From: Pseudonocardia autotrophica
GTDB lineage: Bacteria > Actinomycetota > Actinomycetes > Mycobacteriales > Pseudonocardiaceae
Direction of reading: 5' to 3'
DNA length: 64,000 nt
Assembly: GCF_000717175.1 (NCBI RefSeq)
Contig: NZ_JNYD01000012.1
Location: 1-64,000 of the forward strand
Part shown: positions 60,945 to 64,000 of the stretch, in pieces
Numbering within the stretch: position 1 is the first letter of the stretch
Layout of the letters: each line of letters begins with the position of its first letter
Notes under the pieces: model-generated
What the model was told of the DNA's origin: nothing
Seen by the model: only the letters and a program-made list of their open reading frames with translations
Databases searched by the model: none
Translations under genes and position numbers: made by a program

Positions 60945-61514
60945 ATGGCACGACCCGACAAGGTCGAGGCGGTCGCAGAGATCGCCGACCGGTTCCGGGG
61001 CGCGTCCGCCTCGGTGGTCACGGAGTACAGCAGTCTCACCGTGGCTCAGCTGAGCCAGCTGCGCCGCGCCCTGGGCGAGAACGCCAGCTTCCGCGTCGCC
61101 AAGAACACCCTGGTGAAGCGGGCGGCGGCCGACGCCGGCGTCGACGGTCTGGACGAGCTCCTGGCCGGCCCGACGGCGATCGCGTTCGTCACCGGCGAGG
61201 CGGTCGACGCCGCCAAGGCGCTGAAGAACTTCGCCAAGGACAACAAGGGCCTGGTGATCAAGGGCGGCTACATGGACGGCCGCGCCCTGTCGGGCGCGGA
61301 GGTCGAGCGGCTGGCCGATCTCGAGTCCCGCGAGGTCCTGCTGGCCAAGCTGGCCGGCGCCATGAAGGGCAACCTGGCGAAGGCCGCGGGCCTGTTCAAC
61401 GCCCCGGCGTCGCAGGTCGCGCGGCTGGCCCAGGCCCTGGCCGACAAGCGGGCCGCCGAGGGCGCGTCCGCCGAAGGCGGCCAGGACGACACCGCCGCCC
61501 CCACCGAGAGCTGA
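60945..61514 (+). CDS. rplJ: 50S ribosomal protein L10
   Basis: The 189-residue product has the L10 start [20 protein letters not shown], the rRNA-binding [17 protein letters not shown], and a C-terminal helix for L7/L12 dimers ([15 protein letters not shown]). It forms the base of the ribosomal stalk. AGGAGG precedes the ATG, and the long leader probably mediates autorepression. rplL follows after 48 bases. Confidence 0.97.
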   Translation: MARPDKVEAVAEIADRFRGASASVVTEYSSLTVAQLSQLRRALGENASFRVAKNTLVKRAAADAGVDGLDELLAGPTAIAFVTGEAVDAAKALKNFAKDNKGLVIKGGYMDGRALSGAEVERLADLESREVLLAKLAGAMKGNLAKAAGLFNAPASQVARLAQALADKRAAEGASAEGGQDDTAAPTES

Positions 61515-61562
61515 TCCGGCTCCACCCCAGTTACACCCCAGACACACGAGAAGGAGCCAGAG

Positions 61563-61955
61563 ATGGCGAAGCTGTCCAGCGACGAGCTGCTCGACGCGTT
61601 CAAGGAGCTCACCCTCATCGAGCTCGCCGAGTTCGTGAAGAAGTTCGAGGAGACCTTCGAGGTCACCGCGGCCGCCCCGGTCGCCGTCGCCGCCGCGGGT
61701 CCCGCCGCCGGTGCCGCCCCGGCCGAGGCCGAGGCCGAGAAGGACGAGTTCAACGTGGTCCTCGAGGCCGCCGGCGACAAGAAGATCCAGGTCATCAAGG
61801 TCGTCCGCGAGCTGGTCTCGGGCCTCGGCCTGAAGGAGGCCAAGGACCTCGTCGAGTCGGCCCCGAAGCCGGTTCTCGAGGGTGTCGCCAAGGACGCGGC
61901 CGACGCCGCCAAGGCGAAGCTCGAGGAGGCCGGCGCGAAGGTCTCCCTGGCCTGA
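61563..61955 (+). CDS. rplL: 50S ribosomal protein L7/L12
   Basis: The 130-residue product has the N-terminal dimerisation domain ([20 protein letters not shown]), an Ala-rich hinge, and the conserved C-terminal domain ([36 protein letters not shown]). It recruits translation factors to the ribosome. AGAAGGAGCC precedes the ATG, and a strong terminator follows. Confidence 0.98.
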   Translation: MAKLSSDELLDAFKELTLIELAEFVKKFEETFEVTAAAPVAVAAAGPAAGAAPAEAEAEKDEFNVVLEAAGDKKIQVIKVVRELVSGLGLKEAKDLVESAPKPVLEGVAKDAADAAKAKLEEAGAKVSLA

Positions 61956-62020
61956 CCCAGAGGATGATCAGCGCCGCCTGATCCCCGCCGCGAGGCCGCC
62001 CCTGGCGGCACCGGCGGGTC

Positions 62021-62060
62021 CACGAACGGCACTTCCGCTCGCGCGGAAGTGCCGTTCGTG
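62021..62060. terminator. Strong bidirectional terminator after rplL
   Basis: An 18-bp perfect stem CACGAACGGCACTTCCGC with loop TCGC and its complement, followed by CGTTCTC, separates rplL from the convergent acyl-CoA ligase. Confidence 0.9.
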
Positions 62061-62065
62061 CGTTC

Positions 62066-63730
62066 TCAGGAGTTCTCGCGGTCCCGCAGCTCGCGGCGCA
62101 GGAGCTTGCCGCTGACCGTCTTCGGGATCTCGTCGAGGAACTCGACCTGCCGCGGGTACTTGTAGGCCGCCATCCGCTCCTTGGTGAAGGCGATCAGCTC
62201 CTCGGCGGTGACCTGCTTGCCCGCCCGGAGGCTGACGAAGGCCTTCACGGTCTCGCCGCGGTACTCGTCGGGGACCCCGACGACGGCCGCCTCGCGCACC
62301 GCCTCGTGCTCGTAGAGCACGTCCTCGACCTCGCGCGGCCACACCTTGTAGCCGCCCGCGTTGATCTGGTCCTTCTTGCGGTCGACGATGTAGAACCAGC
62401 CCTGGTCGTCCATGTACCCGACGTCGCCGGTGTGCAGGGAGCCGCCGGGCAGCGCCCGCTCGGTCTCCTCCGGCTTGTTCCAGTAGCCCTTCACGACCTG
62501 CGGGCCCGTGGTGACGATCTCGCCGACCTCGCCGGGCGGGAGGTCCTGCCCGGCCTCGCCGACGATCCGCACGACGGTGTCGTAGACCGGCACGCCCACC
62601 GACAGCGCCCCGGAGGCCTCGTCGACCGGCGCCTCGGCGCGCCTGGGGGTGCAGTGGCTGGGCGAGGTGGTCTCGGTGAGCCCGTAGATGTTGTGGATGT
62701 ACTGGCCGAAGGCCTGCTGGAAGGCCTTCACCGTCGACGGCGGGATGGGCGCCCCGCCGGACCAGATCTTGTCGAGCGTGCGCAGCGCGTCCTGGTCGGC
62801 GTTGGGGGCGTTCATCAGCGCGATGAACACGGTGATCGAGCCGACCGTGAACGTCGGCCGCTCCTCGCGGATGATGTCGATCGCCGCCGACGGCTCGAAG
62901 CGGTGGAACAGCACGAGCGGCGCCCCGAGCAGCATGGCGATCGTGACGTGCCCGATCAGCCCGGTGATGTGGAAGAGCGGCGCGATCCCGAGGACGACGT
63001 CGTCGGGGCCGAGCTCGCAGAAGCCGCGGTAGGTCTGCGAGTTGAACACCAGGTTGGCGTGGGTGTTCATGGCGCCCTTGGGCGGGCCCGTGGTGCCCGA
63101 GGTGTAGGTGAGCACCGCGGTGTCCTGCGGGTCGAAGGACACCGCCGGCGGCCGCTGCCCGCGGAAGCGCTCCACGAGCTCGCCGAGGTCGACGGTGCCG
63201 TCGACCGCGCCGATGCGCTCGACGCCGCCGAGGATGCGCGCGTCGTTCCGGGTCTGGTGGTCGAGCTCGCTGGTGGTGAGCACCGTCCGGACGGAGGTGT
63301 CGCCGACCACCTTCGACGCGACGTCCCGGTACAGGCTCTCGAGCGTGACCAGCACGCTGGCCCCGGAGTCGGTGAGCAGCAGGTGCAGCTCGCGCTCCCG
63401 GTTCATGGGGTTGACGTTGACGGCGATGCCGCCCGCCTTCCACGTGCCGACCAGCGCGATCACGTACTGCGGGTCGTTCTGCAGGAACAGCGCGACGCGC
63501 TCTCCCGCGGAGAACCCGGAGTCGAGCAGGCCGGCGGCGACGGCGTCGGACAGCTCGTCGAGCTCGCGGTAGGTGATCCGGCCGTCGAAGTAGCGGATCG
63601 CGTCCCGGTCGCCGTGCTGCTCCACGGTGGCCCGGAACAGCGCCAGCATGTCCGGGAACTCGGGGGTGATCGAGGTGGGCTGGCCCTCGTCGTAGCGGGC
63701 GAGCCAGGGCTTGTCGTCGTAGACGGACAC
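62066..63730 (-). CDS. Acyl-CoA ligase (AMP-forming), medium/long-chain type
   Basis: From GTG at 63730 (after AGGAGACC) the product has 554 residues. Adenylate-forming motifs are complete: A3 VLTYTSGTTGPPKGAMNTHA, A5 NIYGLTETTSPSH, A7 LHTGDVGYMDDQGWFYIVDR, and A10 Lys in TVSGKLLRRELRDR. It activates an unknown carboxylic acid with CoA. It lies 8 bases downstream of the cyclase-family gene, so both probably act in one degradative route. Confidence 0.92.
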   Translation of the reverse strand: MSVYDDKPWLARYDEGQPTSITPEFPDMLALFRATVEQHGDRDAIRYFDGRITYRELDELSDAVAAGLLDSGFSAGERVALFLQNDPQYVIALVGTWKAGGIAVNVNPMNRERELHLLLTDSGASVLVTLESLYRDVASKVVGDTSVRTVLTTSELDHQTRNDARILGGVERIGAVDGTVDLGELVERFRGQRPPAVSFDPQDTAVLTYTSGTTGPPKGAMNTHANLVFNSQTYRGFCELGPDDVVLGIAPLFHITGLIGHVTIAMLLGAPLVLFHRFEPSAAIDIIREERPTFTVGSITVFIALMNAPNADQDALRTLDKIWSGGAPIPPSTVKAFQQAFGQYIHNIYGLTETTSPSHCTPRRAEAPVDEASGALSVGVPVYDTVVRIVGEAGQDLPPGEVGEIVTTGPQVVKGYWNKPEETERALPGGSLHTGDVGYMDDQGWFYIVDRKKDQINAGGYKVWPREVEDVLYEHEAVREAAVVGVPDEYRGETVKAFVSLRAGKQVTAEELIAFTKERMAAYKYPRQVEFLDEIPKTVSGKLLRRELRDRENS

Positions 63731-63738
63731 CGGGTCTC

Positions 63739-64000
63739 CTAGCGGATGGCGATGGGGTTGACCGGCGCGCCCGTGCCGTGCACGACCTTCAGCGGGGCGG
63801 CCGCGTAGAGGAAGGACCAACGGTTGTCGGCGGCGCAGGCGTCGGCCAGGTCGTCGAGCCAGGCGATCTCGGTGAGGGTCACGCCCAGGTTGCGCATCAG
63901 CGCACAGTGCAGCGGCAGCGCGACGCCGGAGTCGGGGTCGGCGGTCACCTCGTTGGCGATGGTGTCGGTGACGAGGTTCGGGATCTCACGCTGCTGGAAC
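63739..64000 (-). CDS. Cyclase family protein, C-terminal part (runs off the window)
   Basis: The frame is open to the window edge and shows about 86 residues: IPNLVTDTIANEVTADPDSG, VALPLHCALMRNLGVTLTEI, AWLDDLADACAADNRWSFLY and an end PVNPIAIR. This matches the C terminus of the cyclase/kynurenine-formamidase-like family (PF04199), metal-dependent hydrolases of amides or lactones. The His-containing metal motif would lie in the missing N-terminal part. Its substrate is unknown. Confidence 0.75.
   Translation of the reverse strand, partial: FQQREIPNLVTDTIANEVTADPDSGVALPLHCALMRNLGVTLTEIAWLDDLADACAADNRWSFLYAAAPLKVVHGTGAPVNPIAIR

Overview
The window is chromosomal DNA of a very GC-rich actinomycete. 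The order tRNA-Thr, tRNA-Met, rpmG, hadA, hadB, aminotransferase, tRNA-Trp, secE, nusG, rplK, rplA is the arrangement known from mycobacteria and their relatives. Together with an mce operon, a form I CO dehydrogenase cluster and the codon use, it points to a member of the Pseudonocardiales, probably Pseudonocardia or a close relative. Most genes are tightly packed with 4-base ATGA or GTGA overlaps, many start with GTG, and several appear leaderless.

Layout. Positions 1-780 hold decayed fragments, including a frameshifted DUF222/HNH endonuclease. Positions 799-16050 carry mixed genes: yajQ, tRNA-Tyr, an autoregulated TetR gene with a membrane protein, a GNAT acetyltransferase, an amidohydrolase, a molybdopterin-binding regulator, a glutamine methyltransferase, a tyrosine phosphatase, a patatin, an esterase/Baeyer-Villiger-type monooxygenase pair followed by a PucR regulator, a family VIII esterase and tenA. 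Positions 16328-24138 are an aerobic CO dehydrogenase locus (coxM-coxS-coxL, an in-frame coxF-YHS-coxD fusion, coxE) divergent from a CutR-like LysR gene, with an exact TGTGA-N6-TCACA CRP-type site between them. Positions 24230-30349 hold a P450/acyl-CoA ligase pair and a giant LuxR ATPase regulator.

Positions 30714-33077 are a Zur-type zinc-starvation locus: a CobW-family GTPase divergent from cysteine-poor paralogues of L33, S18, L28 and S14. The S18 paralogue has an odd insertion. Positions 33468-39281 are the tRNA/hadAB/secE/nusG/rplKA block. Positions 39343-48609 hold a CaiB-type CoA transferase, a MocR regulator, an SCP2-like protein, a divergent two-component pair around a 163-bp inverted-repeat element, and an alcohol dehydrogenase / R2-like oxidase / MpaB-type oxygenase operon.

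Positions 48867-60631 are a complete mce operon (two permeases, MceA-F, two Mce-associated proteins). Its ATPase gene mceG has lost its centre and its reading frame. The operon ends in a terminator directly before the L10 leader and rplJ-rplL, so the rplKA and rplJL pairs are separated by about 21.7 kb. The window ends with an acyl-CoA ligase and a partial cyclase-family gene.

Functionally the window combines lipid and sterol handling (mce, P450, acyl-CoA ligases, CoA transferase, SCP2, HadAB) with energy scavenging from CO and with ribosome biogenesis. The most notable points are the CoxF-YHS-CoxD fusion, the broken mceG, the altered S18 paralogue, the 163-bp element between the two-component genes, the three-oxidase operon, and several compact promoter/operator designs with leaderless starts.
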